Source: JBGTGG01 sp964398945
GTDB lineage: Bacteria; Bacteroidota; Bacteroidia; Cytophagales; Cyclobacteriaceae
DNA length: 64,000 bases
Direction of reading: 5' to 3'
Assembly: GCA_964398945.1 (NCBI GenBank)
Contig: CAYNOT010000011.1
Coordinates: forward strand, 1 to 64,000
Program-made: the position numbers and the translations under genes
Notes under the pieces: model-generated
The model's database searches: none
What the model was told of the DNA's origin: nothing
What the model saw: the letters and a program-made list of their open reading frames with translations, nothing else
Shown here: positions 24,519-32,772 of the stretch, in pieces
Position numbering within the stretch: position 1 is the stretch's first letter
Layout of the letters: each line of letters opens with the position of its first letter

Positions 24519-24935
24519 ATGGCAAAGCCCAAAAGACGTTCGGAATGTCCGATAAGTTCGGCCTTGGATATTTTCGGGGATAAGTGGTCGCTTATCATTA
24601 TTCGGGATTTGATGTTTTTGGATAAAAAAACCTATGGCGATTTTTTAAAGTCGGACGAAAAAATAGCTACCAATATCCTGGCAGACAGGCTTGCCATGCT
24701 TGAACGTGGGGGACTGATAAAGGGAAAAAAAGACAAAGCCAACAAGTTGAAAACGAATTACAGTCTTACGGAAAAAGGAATTGATTTAGCACCTGTCCTG
24801 CTTGAAATGGTTATGTGGGGCGTTAAGCACTTTAAGAAAACCAATGCCCCGAAATTGTTTGTGGAGCGTATAAAAAACGACCGTGAAAACTACACTAAAG
24901 AGATAAAAGAAGAATGGAAGAATGGTTTAAAATAG
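24519..24935 (+). CDS. HxlR-family transcriptional regulator
   Basis: 138 residues with the winged-helix HxlR/MarR-like fold: CPISSALDIFGDKWSLIIIRDLMF near residues 10-33, then ILADRLAMLERGGLIKG and YSLTEKGIDLAPVLLEM. The conserved Cys10 found in redox- or aldehyde-sensing family members is present. It sits opposite the secreted DUF1579-like gene with shared operators, so it probably represses that gene and itself. Confidence 0.92.
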   Translation: MAKPKRRSECPISSALDIFGDKWSLIIIRDLMFLDKKTYGDFLKSDEKIATNILADRLAMLERGGLIKGKKDKANKLKTNYSLTEKGIDLAPVLLEMVMWGVKHFKKTNAPKLFVERIKNDRENYTKEIKEEWKNGLK

Positions 24936-25040
24936 GATCCTTATAAATTCTCTCTCACCCAAAGACTTCCAGGATTTCTAAAAACTGATATTGGCGAAGG
25001 CTATTTGCCACGAACATTGTTGCAAAAAAGTTTTCGGGTT

Positions 25041-25457
25041 TTAAAATGCCTTTAAAAAATCGGCAGGTGACAGGATAGGGATGTCACGGAAAGGATTGAG
25101 AGAGCGTAGGTGAGGATCGCCCGAAATAATGCATGAAACATGCGCTGTCACAGCCAGTTCCAAAATCATATTGTCATCGGGGTCAACGCAGACTGTTATT
25201 TTTTCTTCAGTCGTAAATGAGACAGCATTAGCTTCAATCTTTTCAGAAAGATCAAACCTGGCTTGTACTGTTTTAAAATACTTATCGAATTTCCCCCGGC
25301 ATACTACATCAATAAACTCTACCATTAACTCATCCGATATAGCAATGAATCCCAGTTGTAATGCATGCTTATATGCCCGGTCGCTTACCGAGCCTTCAAC
25401 GAGATGAGCACTCACCAGGGCATTTGTATCGAATACAAATAAGGGATTAACTTTCAT
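25041..25457 (-). CDS. PIN-domain toxin (TIGR00305-like), intact
   Basis: 138 residues of the putative PIN-family toxin type: FVFDTNALVSAHL near residue 8 gives the first Asp, ISDELMVEFIDVV the conserved Glu, and DPDDNMILELAVTAHVSCIISGDPHL the C-terminal acidic cluster. PIN toxins are Mg-dependent RNases that usually cut tRNA or rRNA. It overlaps its antitoxin gene by 11 bases. Unlike the copy at 22985-23403 it has no frameshift. Confidence 0.88.
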   Translation of the reverse strand: MKVNPLFVFDTNALVSAHLVEGSVSDRAYKHALQLGFIAISDELMVEFIDVVCRGKFDKYFKTVQARFDLSEKIEANAVSFTTEEKITVCVDPDDNMILELAVTAHVSCIISGDPHLRSLNPFRDIPILSPADFLKAF

Positions 25458-25674
25458 TTAATAGCTCATCTAGTTTTTCCTGTGTGAGTCCACGCTCTTT
25501 CATGGTTTGTTGAAGCTGGTTGATATATTCGATATACTCCTGTTTTGAATTTTTCAAAAGCTCTATGCCAAGTCGAACCCCCACTTCATTACTTAATTTC
25601 CTTCGTTCAATTTCGGTAGTTTTGCGCCAGGCTTTGGCCACACTGGACGACACTTCAATTACTATTCGTTCCAT
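25447..25674 (-). CDS. antitoxin-like protein, partner of the PIN toxin
   Basis: 75 residues: an N-terminal strand MERIVIEVSSSVAKAW of ribbon-helix-helix type and a helical C-terminal part ending EKLDELLNES, which fits a toxin-binding tail. It overlaps the toxin start by 11 bases. The N-terminal pattern suggests DNA binding and autorepression. Confidence 0.75.
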   Translation of the reverse strand: MERIVIEVSSSVAKAWRKTTEIERRKLSNEVGVRLGIELLKNSKQEYIEYINQLQQTMKERGLTQEKLDELLNES

Positions 25675-26106
25675 AATGGTTTGAAATTTATAAACAAAGA
25701 TAGGAAGTTTCTGCTTTCAGCTACATTGTTGGGTACACGCAAAGTACCCTATTGGATATCATTTCCACAGTGCAGAAATAAGTCAGGTAATTACACAGCC
25801 CTCTCACATGCTTATGTAGTGGACATGCATTCCTTTTAGGCTGAGATTTGTTCGATACACCTCAGCCATGAACCGCATTGTCTTCCTTTTAATCGCTTGT
25901 GCCGTTTTCAATTCCATATTTTCAAAAGCTGAAAAATTTTTCATTGCCTATGGTGATGCAACAAGTCTCTTTGCGGCTAGCATCCCGGGCTTGCCCTTTC
26001 CGGAAGCCATGGGTTTTTGAACGTGAAGCCCGTCAAAATATCCACACTTGTCCGCTTCCTTTTGGTGTTGTCCTATATTTTATACTTTTATGGAAAATAA
26101 TGCCCC
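25675..26106. other. intergenic region with one short signal-peptide-like frame
   Basis: There is no confident gene in this 432-base stretch. A plus-strand frame at 25868-26020 encodes 50 residues starting MNRIVFLLIACAVFNSIFS, which looks like a signal peptide, and ends GLPFPEAMGF; it may be a gene start remnant. A short palindrome GGGTAC-7 nt-GTACCC lies at 25731-25749. Confidence 0.3.
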
Positions 26107-27462
26107 ATGGTAAAATCCTATATCGACTCCAACAAACAACGCTTTCTTGACGAACTTTTTGACCTGTTGCGCATCCCATCTGTTAGTGCCGACAGCAAAC
26201 ACAAGGGTGATGTGCGCAAAGCAGCTGAATTCTTAGCAGAACGCTTTAAAGAAACAGGAGTAGATGCGGTTGAGATTTGCGAGACAAAAGGCCACCCGAT
26301 CGTGTATGCCGAAAAAATTATCGACCCATCAAAACCAACAGTACTCGTGTATGGACATTACGATGTGCAACCTCCCGATCCGCTGGATTTATGGACCTCG
26401 CCCCCCTTTGAACCGGTAATTAAAGATGAAAAAATCTATGCCCGCGGTTCATGCGATGATAAGGGCCAGGTCTACATGCACGTGAAAGCGTTCGAAACGA
26501 TGATGAAGCTCGATCAGCTTCCGTGCAACGTAAAGTTCATGGTGGAAGGTGAGGAAGAGGTGGGCTCCGATAACCTTGGCGAATTTGTAAAGGCCAATAA
26601 AGAAAAATTAAAAGCTGATGTTATTTTAATTTCAGATACCGCCATCATTTCATTGGACCATCCTTCGATTACCGTTGGGTTGCGCGGGCTCAGTTACATG
26701 GAAGTGGAAGTAACGGGGCCAAACCGCGATTTGCACTCCGGTGTATATGGTGGTGCTGTTGCCAATCCCATCAACGTTTTGTGTGATATGATTTCATCGT
26801 TGCACGATTCGCATGGCAGGGTAACAATACCCGGTTTTTATGATAAAGTAGCTGAACTCACCGCAGCAGAACGAACTGCAATGAACAAAGCACCATTCGA
26901 CCTTGATGAATATAAAAAAGACCTTGCCATTGATGACATAAAAGGTGAAGATGGCTATACCACGTTGGAAAGAACGGGCATCCGGCCAACACTGGACGTA
27001 AACGGGATTTGGGGAGGCTATACAGGAGAAGGTGCCAAAACCGTTTTGCCATCGAAAGCACACGCCAAAATTTCCATGCGGTTGGTACCCAATCAAGTAA
27101 GCAGCGAAATCACTGAATTGTTTACGAATCATTTCAATTCCATCGCACCAAAATCGGTGAACGTAAAGGTGACAGCCCACCATGGTGGCGAACCGGCTGT
27201 GACACCCACGGGTTCGGAAGCTTATCTGGCAGCGAGCAAAGCGTTTGAAGAAGTGTGGAACAAAAAACCAATCCCAACACGTGATGGCGGAAGTATTCCC
27301 ATCGTTGCACTCTTCAAAAAAGAATTGGGGTTGGATACGGTGTTGATGGGCTTTGGCCTGGATAGCGATGCCATTCATTCACCGAATGAACATTACGGTA
27401 TAAAAAATTTCCTGTTGGGGATTGAAACGATCGTTTCGTTTTATAAGCACTATAGCAAGTAA
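26107..27462 (+). CDS. M20-family dipeptidase
   Basis: 451 residues, cytoplasmic. The first zinc ligands lie in VYGHYDVQPPDP (H84, D86), and EGEEEVGSDN provides the catalytic Glu and the next ligand. The dimerisation domain includes LRGLSYMEVEVTGPNRDLHSG. This is the carnosinase/CPG2-like dipeptidase branch of family M20, which hydrolyses dipeptides. Codons about 11-21 are duplicated as a 32-base fragment at 22936-22967. It appears monocistronic. Confidence 0.93.
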   Translation: MVKSYIDSNKQRFLDELFDLLRIPSVSADSKHKGDVRKAAEFLAERFKETGVDAVEICETKGHPIVYAEKIIDPSKPTVLVYGHYDVQPPDPLDLWTSPPFEPVIKDEKIYARGSCDDKGQVYMHVKAFETMMKLDQLPCNVKFMVEGEEEVGSDNLGEFVKANKEKLKADVILISDTAIISLDHPSITVGLRGLSYMEVEVTGPNRDLHSGVYGGAVANPINVLCDMISSLHDSHGRVTIPGFYDKVAELTAAERTAMNKAPFDLDEYKKDLAIDDIKGEDGYTTLERTGIRPTLDVNGIWGGYTGEGAKTVLPSKAHAKISMRLVPNQVSSEITELFTNHFNSIAPKSVNVKVTAHHGGEPAVTPTGSEAYLAASKAFEEVWNKKPIPTRDGGSIPIVALFKKELGLDTVLMGFGLDSDAIHSPNEHYGIKNFLLGIETIVSFYKHYSK

Positions 27463-27485
27463 TGGTGGATCAATGTCGCTTATAA

Positions 27486-27986
27486 TCAACCATTATCCAG
27501 TTTCATCATCCCGTTTTGCAACACTGTATTGTTGGGGATAGTGGTGAAGAACCCGTCTTTATCTTTAATGTAGATAAAGAAAAGTGTAACATCTTCAATC
27601 GTCCCTTCGATGGGAAGGTCTTTGTTCAACACCCTGACCCGGTCACCGATCCTATACGGAAATGAAAAAAACAAAATGGCCCCTGCCGTAATGTTGCTGA
27701 GGATAGACCACTGTGCAAAAAGGGCAATACCGATAACGGCAAAAATAGAAGAAGCAAAAACCAATATCTGATGATGGTCAATCCCCCACACAATGCTGAG
27801 CAACAACAGTGAAAACAAAAGGATCAAAATATTGATAGACCTCACAATGACCCGCTGACGCCTGGTGTTCCCGGACAACGTAATCTTGGCAAAACGGCCC
27901 ACAATCTTGCGCATCACCAGGCTTGTCAAAAAAGCCCCGACCATTACAATCATGGTCTGTAAAACCTTCAATTCAAAATCGTCCAT
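27486..27986 (-). CDS. MscS-type mechanosensitive channel family protein
   Basis: About 166 residues from the ATG at 27986. Membrane segments lie near 5-25, 47-67 and 72-95, then the MscS beta-domain: FPYRIGDRVRVLNKDLPIEGTIEDVTLFF and TTIPNNTVLQNGMMKL. It stops after the beta-domain, so it lacks the C-terminal cytoplasmic vestibule of E. coli MscS (286 residues) and is a short family member. Role in osmotic release is inferred from the family only. Confidence 0.85.
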   Translation of the reverse strand: MDDFELKVLQTMIVMVGAFLTSLVMRKIVGRFAKITLSGNTRRQRVIVRSINILILLFSLLLLSIVWGIDHHQILVFASSIFAVIGIALFAQWSILSNITAGAILFFSFPYRIGDRVRVLNKDLPIEGTIEDVTLFFIYIKDKDGFFTTIPNNTVLQNGMMKLDNG

Positions 27987-28041
27987 AAGGCGAAGGTAAA
28001 ATTTTTTTGATTGAACAAACAAATTCTGACCGTCTGTGGTA

Positions 28042-28779
28042 CTATCGCAATGAATTTATTTTTTTGAATGCAAATTTCGGTGCAATGCGTGCCAATACTG
28101 CCAGCAGTTTGACCGCGCCTACTTTGATCTCCTTCTTGTTGGCACGTAAACCACTCATCATCCCGGTTACTGCTTCCTTGGAACTGATAGCAATCCGCGG
28201 GACTTTGCCCTTGTGCCAGGCGGTGTCCACCACCGGGAACAATACTTCAACAACCCGAACAGGAGTGGTTTGCAATTGATAGCGCAACACTTGTGTAAAA
28301 GAGTGCAGTGCTGCCTTGGTGGCATTGTAAATGGGATACAAAGCACGTGGCACATAAACCAGTCCGGTAGTGATATTGATGATCTGTGGATTTGAATTAT
28401 TTGACAAAACAGGATAGAGCATTTTAATCAAATGGATGGGCGCCATTAAATTCGTTTCAATTTCTTTCTTTGATTTCCCATAGCTGTTTCCATCTTCAAT
28501 AAAATCATTGGCATGTGCAATGGCCGCATTGTTGACCAACACATTGATTTGGGGAAAGTGGGTTTTTATCCATTGGCACAAGCCTTCACGCTCCGCTTCA
28601 ATGGAAAGGTCGCATTCAAAAATATTAAGCTGTGGATACTGTCCTTTCGCCTTTTCCAATTGTCTTGATGTCCGTGCGCAAACAATTACCGTGTTTCCTG
28701 CTTCCAAAAAACGCGTTGCCATTTCAAGGCCAAGCCCCTGGCTGCCCCCGGTTATTAAAATTGTACTGTTCTTTATCAT
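28042..28779 (-). CDS. short-chain dehydrogenase/reductase (SDR)
   Basis: About 245 residues from the ATG at 28779 (MIKNSTILITGG). The nucleotide-binding TGGSQGLGLEMA motif lies near residues 9-20, VNNAAI (NNAG-type) near 83-88, and the catalytic YNATK (Tyr-x3-Lys) near 149-153. It belongs to the DltE-like classical SDR group; substrate is unknown. It follows the Crp/Fnr-type regulator gene by about 50 bases on the same strand and may be its target. Confidence 0.9.
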   Translation of the reverse strand: MIKNSTILITGGSQGLGLEMATRFLEAGNTVIVCARTSRQLEKAKGQYPQLNIFECDLSIEAEREGLCQWIKTHFPQINVLVNNAAIAHANDFIEDGNSYGKSKKEIETNLMAPIHLIKMLYPVLSNNSNPQIINITTGLVYVPRALYPIYNATKAALHSFTQVLRYQLQTTPVRVVEVLFPVVDTAWHKGKVPRIAISSKEAVTGMMSGLRANKKEIKVGAVKLLAVLARIAPKFAFKKINSLR

Positions 28780-28832
28780 TGCTTTCGGATTTTTATCCAA
28801 AAATATAAAGCGTGTAAGGGAGGAAGGTTGAC

Positions 28833-29423
28833 TTAAGTCAAGCGGACCATTTTTTTTCTGATGCGGCTTAGGGTTTCAGGCTTAATGCCCAGATAGGAAG
28901 CAACCATCTGTAAACTCAGGCGGTTTTCAATGTCGTTGAATTCCGTTAAAAAGATTTTGTAACGCGATTCAGCATCCAGCAATAGCAACTCACGTTCTCT
29001 TTTCTCTTTAATGGTATACCCTTTTTGAAGGGCTTGTATCAGAAATTTATCCCAATAATTATGTTCCTCCTGAAGTTTAAGCCAACGGTCATAGGAGGCT
29101 TCCAAAATTACGGATGGCTCCAGCGCCTGAACAGAAAAATAGGAAGGCGTTTGGTGCAACATCGCAGAGTACGAACTCAAAACAATTGTGGGCTTGATAA
29201 ACCCTTTTGTAAACTCGTTGCCTTTTTCATCCAGGTAGTAATACCGGAATAATCCTTCCAATACGATGGCAAATTTTTGTGGTATTTGGCCGGCACGAAT
29301 AAATAAATCAGCGGGTTGAAATTCAACAACTTTTGAAATGGCAAGCAGGTCATTCAATCTTTCTTCCGGGATGTGTTGAAGCAATTCTTTAGAATATCTT
29401 AAATTGTTTTCGAATTCACCCAC
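28833..29423 (-). CDS. Crp/Fnr-family transcriptional regulator
   Basis: 196 residues: an N-terminal cyclic-nucleotide-binding-like beta-barrel (about 25-120; FIRAGQIPQKFAIVLEGLFRYYY) and a C-terminal winged helix with SLQMVASYLGIKPETLSRIRKKM. No Fnr-type Cys cluster is seen, so the effector is unknown. Its start is only 5 bases after the restriction endonuclease stop, so readthrough from the RM operon is possible. Confidence 0.88.
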   Translation of the reverse strand: MGEFENNLRYSKELLQHIPEERLNDLLAISKVVEFQPADLFIRAGQIPQKFAIVLEGLFRYYYLDEKGNEFTKGFIKPTIVLSSYSAMLHQTPSYFSVQALEPSVILEASYDRWLKLQEEHNYWDKFLIQALQKGYTIKEKRERELLLLDAESRYKIFLTEFNDIENRLSLQMVASYLGIKPETLSRIRKKMVRLT

Positions 29424-29428
29424 ACAAA

Positions 29429-30040
29429 TTAAACTTGAATCCCGACTAGAACTAGTGGAACAGCAGGCACGCCTCTTCCTTGTCTGACTAAATCGTACAA
29501 AGCACCTTCATAATACCCTGGACCAGAAGACATCTCACTTTGCATTGACTTCATTGGTAATATCTCCACTCCTACATCTATTGAGTCTCCAACATAGAAT
29601 GCTAAATGTTTAACAAATAAATCGTATGCTATGAAGCTGTACTTTCCGAATTGTACCTCCACAGCAATTCTATTCTTGACAAAATCAGTTTGATTGTAGG
29701 ATCGAATAGGAATTTTGCCCGCTTCTTCTATAATTCGTTTTTGCTCAATTTCCTCTAAATGCATGGTTTTACTAATCAACTTATGATCATCAGTCACCCA
29801 ATAATTTGTTCTGCTTTCAAACCAACCGAGCTGTTCAAAATCATCTTTCAAACGCCTGTTTAAAGCAGTCGGGCTAAAAATATTTTTTCCTTTCATTGTC
29901 TTCTCTTGGCTAACCTTAATCCTGTATTCTTCAGCATTAATTGCCGCTACTATGCCTTCGATCTCTACCCACATTTCCTTTTGATGAAATTGAATCCATT
30001 CAAAACCATTTAAGTGGGAGTACATTGCTCCAATATTCAT
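29429..30040 (-). CDS. type II restriction endonuclease, BglII/BstYI-like
   Basis: 203 residues. The active-site segment reads D119...E128-V-Q130 (DFVKNRIAVEVQFGK). The Asp-9-Glu-x-Gln spacing equals the unusual D84/E93/Q95 site known for BglII, where Gln replaces the usual Lys. The following FIAYDLFVKHLAFY and DVGVEILPMK are also typical of the BglII/BstYI fold group. Recognition is therefore probably of A^GATCT or R^GATCY type, but this is inference. It overlaps the methyltransferase gene by four bases (30037-30040), so the pair is one RM operon. Confidence 0.85.
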   Translation of the reverse strand: MNIGAMYSHLNGFEWIQFHQKEMWVEIEGIVAAINAEEYRIKVSQEKTMKGKNIFSPTALNRRLKDDFEQLGWFESRTNYWVTDDHKLISKTMHLEEIEQKRIIEEAGKIPIRSYNQTDFVKNRIAVEVQFGKYSFIAYDLFVKHLAFYVGDSIDVGVEILPMKSMQSEMSSGPGYYEGALYDLVRQGRGVPAVPLVLVGIQV

Positions 30041-31605
30041 CTGTTAAATAAGTTTTTGTTAAGGCTTGATAAAAAATAAAAACCAGCGAGTATGCTCTCC
30101 TTATTTTCGGTAAGTTTTTGATTCTCTTCCTTAACTATTGATTGAACCAAATCGCTACTAAATCCTTCAAATTCTGCTGTATCAAGTATCCTATTAATAC
30201 AATTTCCAACCTGATCTAAAAAATCAAATACTTCGCCAGTATTATCCACTGAAGTCCAAATTTCTTGAAGTTTCTCTGACGAATATTTTTTGTATTCATT
30301 GCTGATCTTCTCAATACATTCTGTGAAGATTTGATTTCTGGATGTATTTAGAATTGGAGAAAGTGATTTTCTTATTCCGTCATCAAGGGGAATTTCTTTG
30401 ATATTCTTGGAATTTCCGTAAAAGAATTTAAAAGACCATTCCTTTGATTGAGACTTAAAATCATTTGACAATTCAAAACGTACTCCACTTCCATATCTTA
30501 AGTGAGGTACAGAAAACTGAAACTTTCGACTTGCAGGATACTTCCTTTTAGGCAATCCTAGATTAGAATCATAAGGTTTACACCTGGGTTTTTTATGAAA
30601 ATATTCTGACTCTCTTGGTGGTCTTACTTTATCTGGCTGAACCCCCAGCATACTTTGAAAAATATAATAGGTTAAGATTGGGGGTACAGCATTCCCGATC
30701 ATTTTAAACTTAGAATTTAGGTTGCGTCCATAGAACTGATACGTTATTGGGAAACCCTGAATGACTCCCCGTTCCCTAACATTTAATCTTCGATATCCAT
30801 TCCTGGATGGTACTATAATACTTTCGCGGGATACCCTTGTACAAGTAGCCGTTATGGTTCTGCTTGGTCTATCCAGTTTATCTGGAAAAGACATTTTATT
30901 ATAAATGGGATGAAAAGTTTTAACATCTCTATTGATCCGTTGTTCCTCAATTGTTAAATCTGCCTCATTCTCAAGTTCGGTTACCTCGTTCCTGGGGATT
31001 TCATACCCAAAATTAGGATCAATAATATTTTTTTTACCTAAAGCTTTCAATACATTCCCAAGTGTAACCGATTTTATTTTTGCTTTATAGGCATCGAGTA
31101 GGTCAATTGGAAAATCCCCAGCAATCATCCTTTTTCGGTTTTGAGGAACACCATAATCCGCAGTGTCTACAATTCTTATCACTTTTACCAAATCCCTAAA
31201 CCTTCGTAAAGAACCCTCATTTAGTTCCCGTTCTAAAATTTTAGAAACCCTGGGGATATTCTCCATTGCCCAATATTTCGGCTTTAGGAATTCCACCACC
31301 TCCAAAAATTTATGTAAATCAATTAATCCGTCTTGGATATCACCATTTCCTCCCCGGTTTGCAAATGAAAATTGGGTACACGGTGGGCTCCCAACAATGA
31401 AATCAATTTTCTTTTTAAATTTAATATCCCTTTCAACATCTATTTCCCGGATATTTATTTCTTTATGATTGGTGTCAAAGTTTAAATTATGGGTTTGGTT
31501 AGCCTCTCTCCACCATTCATAAGAAGCAACATTGTTTATCCCAGAAAGCTTCATTCCAAGAGTCCATCCACCAATGCCACTGTATAAATCAATTGCTAAT
31601 TTCAT
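30037..31605 (-). CDS. C5 cytosine DNA methyltransferase with C-terminal extension
   Basis: 522 residues. Motif I DLYSGIGGWTLG (6-17), motif IV GSPPCTQFS with catalytic C76, motif VI MENIP, motif VIII QNRKRM (155-160), motif IX RTITATCTRVSRE and motif X GNAVPP (304-309) define a DNA (cytosine-5) methyltransferase. About 200 residues beyond motif X have no family I know; family members usually end soon after motif X. It protects host DNA from the overlapping endonuclease. The gene pair is visibly more A+T-rich than its neighbours, a sign of transfer. Confidence 0.92.
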   Translation of the reverse strand: MKLAIDLYSGIGGWTLGMKLSGINNVASYEWWREANQTHNLNFDTNHKEINIREIDVERDIKFKKKIDFIVGSPPCTQFSFANRGGNGDIQDGLIDLHKFLEVVEFLKPKYWAMENIPRVSKILERELNEGSLRRFRDLVKVIRIVDTADYGVPQNRKRMIAGDFPIDLLDAYKAKIKSVTLGNVLKALGKKNIIDPNFGYEIPRNEVTELENEADLTIEEQRINRDVKTFHPIYNKMSFPDKLDRPSRTITATCTRVSRESIIVPSRNGYRRLNVRERGVIQGFPITYQFYGRNLNSKFKMIGNAVPPILTYYIFQSMLGVQPDKVRPPRESEYFHKKPRCKPYDSNLGLPKRKYPASRKFQFSVPHLRYGSGVRFELSNDFKSQSKEWSFKFFYGNSKNIKEIPLDDGIRKSLSPILNTSRNQIFTECIEKISNEYKKYSSEKLQEIWTSVDNTGEVFDFLDQVGNCINRILDTAEFEGFSSDLVQSIVKEENQKLTENKESILAGFYFLSSLNKNLFNR

Positions 31606-31610
31606 CTTGT

Positions 31611-31618
31611 CAAAATTA
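31611..31618 (-). promoter_or_regulatory. -7 box TAATTTTG before the methyltransferase
   Basis: On the minus strand TAATTTTG ends 5 bases before the ATG at 31605, matching TAnnTTTG. The transcript would be nearly leaderless. No clear -33 element or controller-protein box is visible. Confidence 0.5.
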
Positions 31619-31648
31619 CGAATTTAACCATGATTATTTTTCACAACT

Positions 31649-32701
31649 TCAAAACAAACTCAAATTCCCACCTTTAATAAATTTGGTTACATCAATCGGT
31701 GGCATTTTGCGATCCCCTAAATATTTCCGTTTGGCTGCACGAAAAAGTTGGTGGATCATTTCGGCACCATTGCCTTCACCGCCCATGCGTCTCCCAAAGT
31801 TCGAATCGTTTAGTTTGCCCCCATGCAAATCCTTGATCTGGTTCATCACTTTATCGTACCGGTCCGGAAAATTTTTCAACAACCAGTCATCAAAGATTTT
31901 TGCAATTGATCCGTTGAGCCGTACCACCGTCATGCCGGCAGCGGAAGCACCATGATCGGCAGCAGCTTTTACAATTGAAGATATCTCATGATGGTTCAAT
32001 CCCGGGATTATCGGGGCGCACATAATCCCAACCGGAATCCCCGATTTTGCAAGCATTTCAACTGTTTTGAGCCTTTTTCCGGCACTGGCCGTACGGGGTT
32101 CCATTGTCCTTCGCAACCCTTCATCCAATGAAGTGATTGAAATATAAACGTGTACCAGGTTGTCGCTGGCAAGGTCTTTCAACAAATCGAGGTCGCGCAA
32201 GATCAATCCGTTTTTTGTAATGATTCCAACCGGATGACGATAACGCGCAAACACTTTCAACAAACTTCTTGTAATCTGATATTTCCGCTCCAGCGGTTGA
32301 TAACAATCGGTATTTCCGGAAAGGCTGATCGGAACAGCATCCCACCTGGGATTCAATAAAAATTTCTCAAGCAATTCCAGGGCGTTTTTCTTCACCACAA
32401 TTTTACTTTCAAAATCGAGCCCGGCACTAAAACCCCAGTACTCATGTGAGTTGCGGGCATAACAATAGATGCACCCATGCTCACAACCTTGATAGGGGTT
32501 CAACGAATACATCATCCCTACATCCGGACTGGTTACTTTGTTCACAATTTTTTTAGGATGCTCATAAAAAACTTGCGTAGTGGGTGCAGACAACAATGCT
32601 TCATCAAGCCCTTCTATATGCTCGGTCACGTATTCGTTTTTTAAAAATTTGTTTTTCGATTGGATTTGCGATCCCCTTCCACCAAAATAGTTTTCCTCCA
32701 T
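31649..32701 (-). CDS. radical SAM protein, PA0069/Rv2578c family
   Basis: About 350 residues from the ATG at 32701 (MEENYFGGRG); the upstream frame to 32818 would overlap the divergent gene and lacks homology. NPYQGCEHGCIYCYAR gives the radical SAM cluster CxxxCxxC, and the SPL-like barrel follows with ISLSGNTDCYQPLE and GIMCAPIIPGLN. The family has conserved architecture but no proven function; a DNA-repair-like or tRNA-modification role has been suggested by similarity only. Confidence 0.9.
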   Translation of the reverse strand: MEENYFGGRGSQIQSKNKFLKNEYVTEHIEGLDEALLSAPTTQVFYEHPKKIVNKVTSPDVGMMYSLNPYQGCEHGCIYCYARNSHEYWGFSAGLDFESKIVVKKNALELLEKFLLNPRWDAVPISLSGNTDCYQPLERKYQITRSLLKVFARYRHPVGIITKNGLILRDLDLLKDLASDNLVHVYISITSLDEGLRRTMEPRTASAGKRLKTVEMLAKSGIPVGIMCAPIIPGLNHHEISSIVKAAADHGASAAGMTVVRLNGSIAKIFDDWLLKNFPDRYDKVMNQIKDLHGGKLNDSNFGRRMGGEGNGAEMIHQLFRAAKRKYLGDRKMPPIDVTKFIKGGNLSLF

Positions 32702-32772
32702 GCAGCAATGTAAAATACCTTGGGGTTGAATGAAATAACAAATATCTTTCGCGACACAGACTGTCAGATTTT

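Noticed and set aside
22985..25674. Whole patch as a defence island
   Set aside because: Only toxin-antitoxin-type modules and a regulator/secreted-protein pair are present; no nuclease, helicase or other defence effector is encoded there.
26794..27378. Minus-strand open frame (194 codons)
   Set aside because: It is antisense to the M20 dipeptidase; no recognisable domain.
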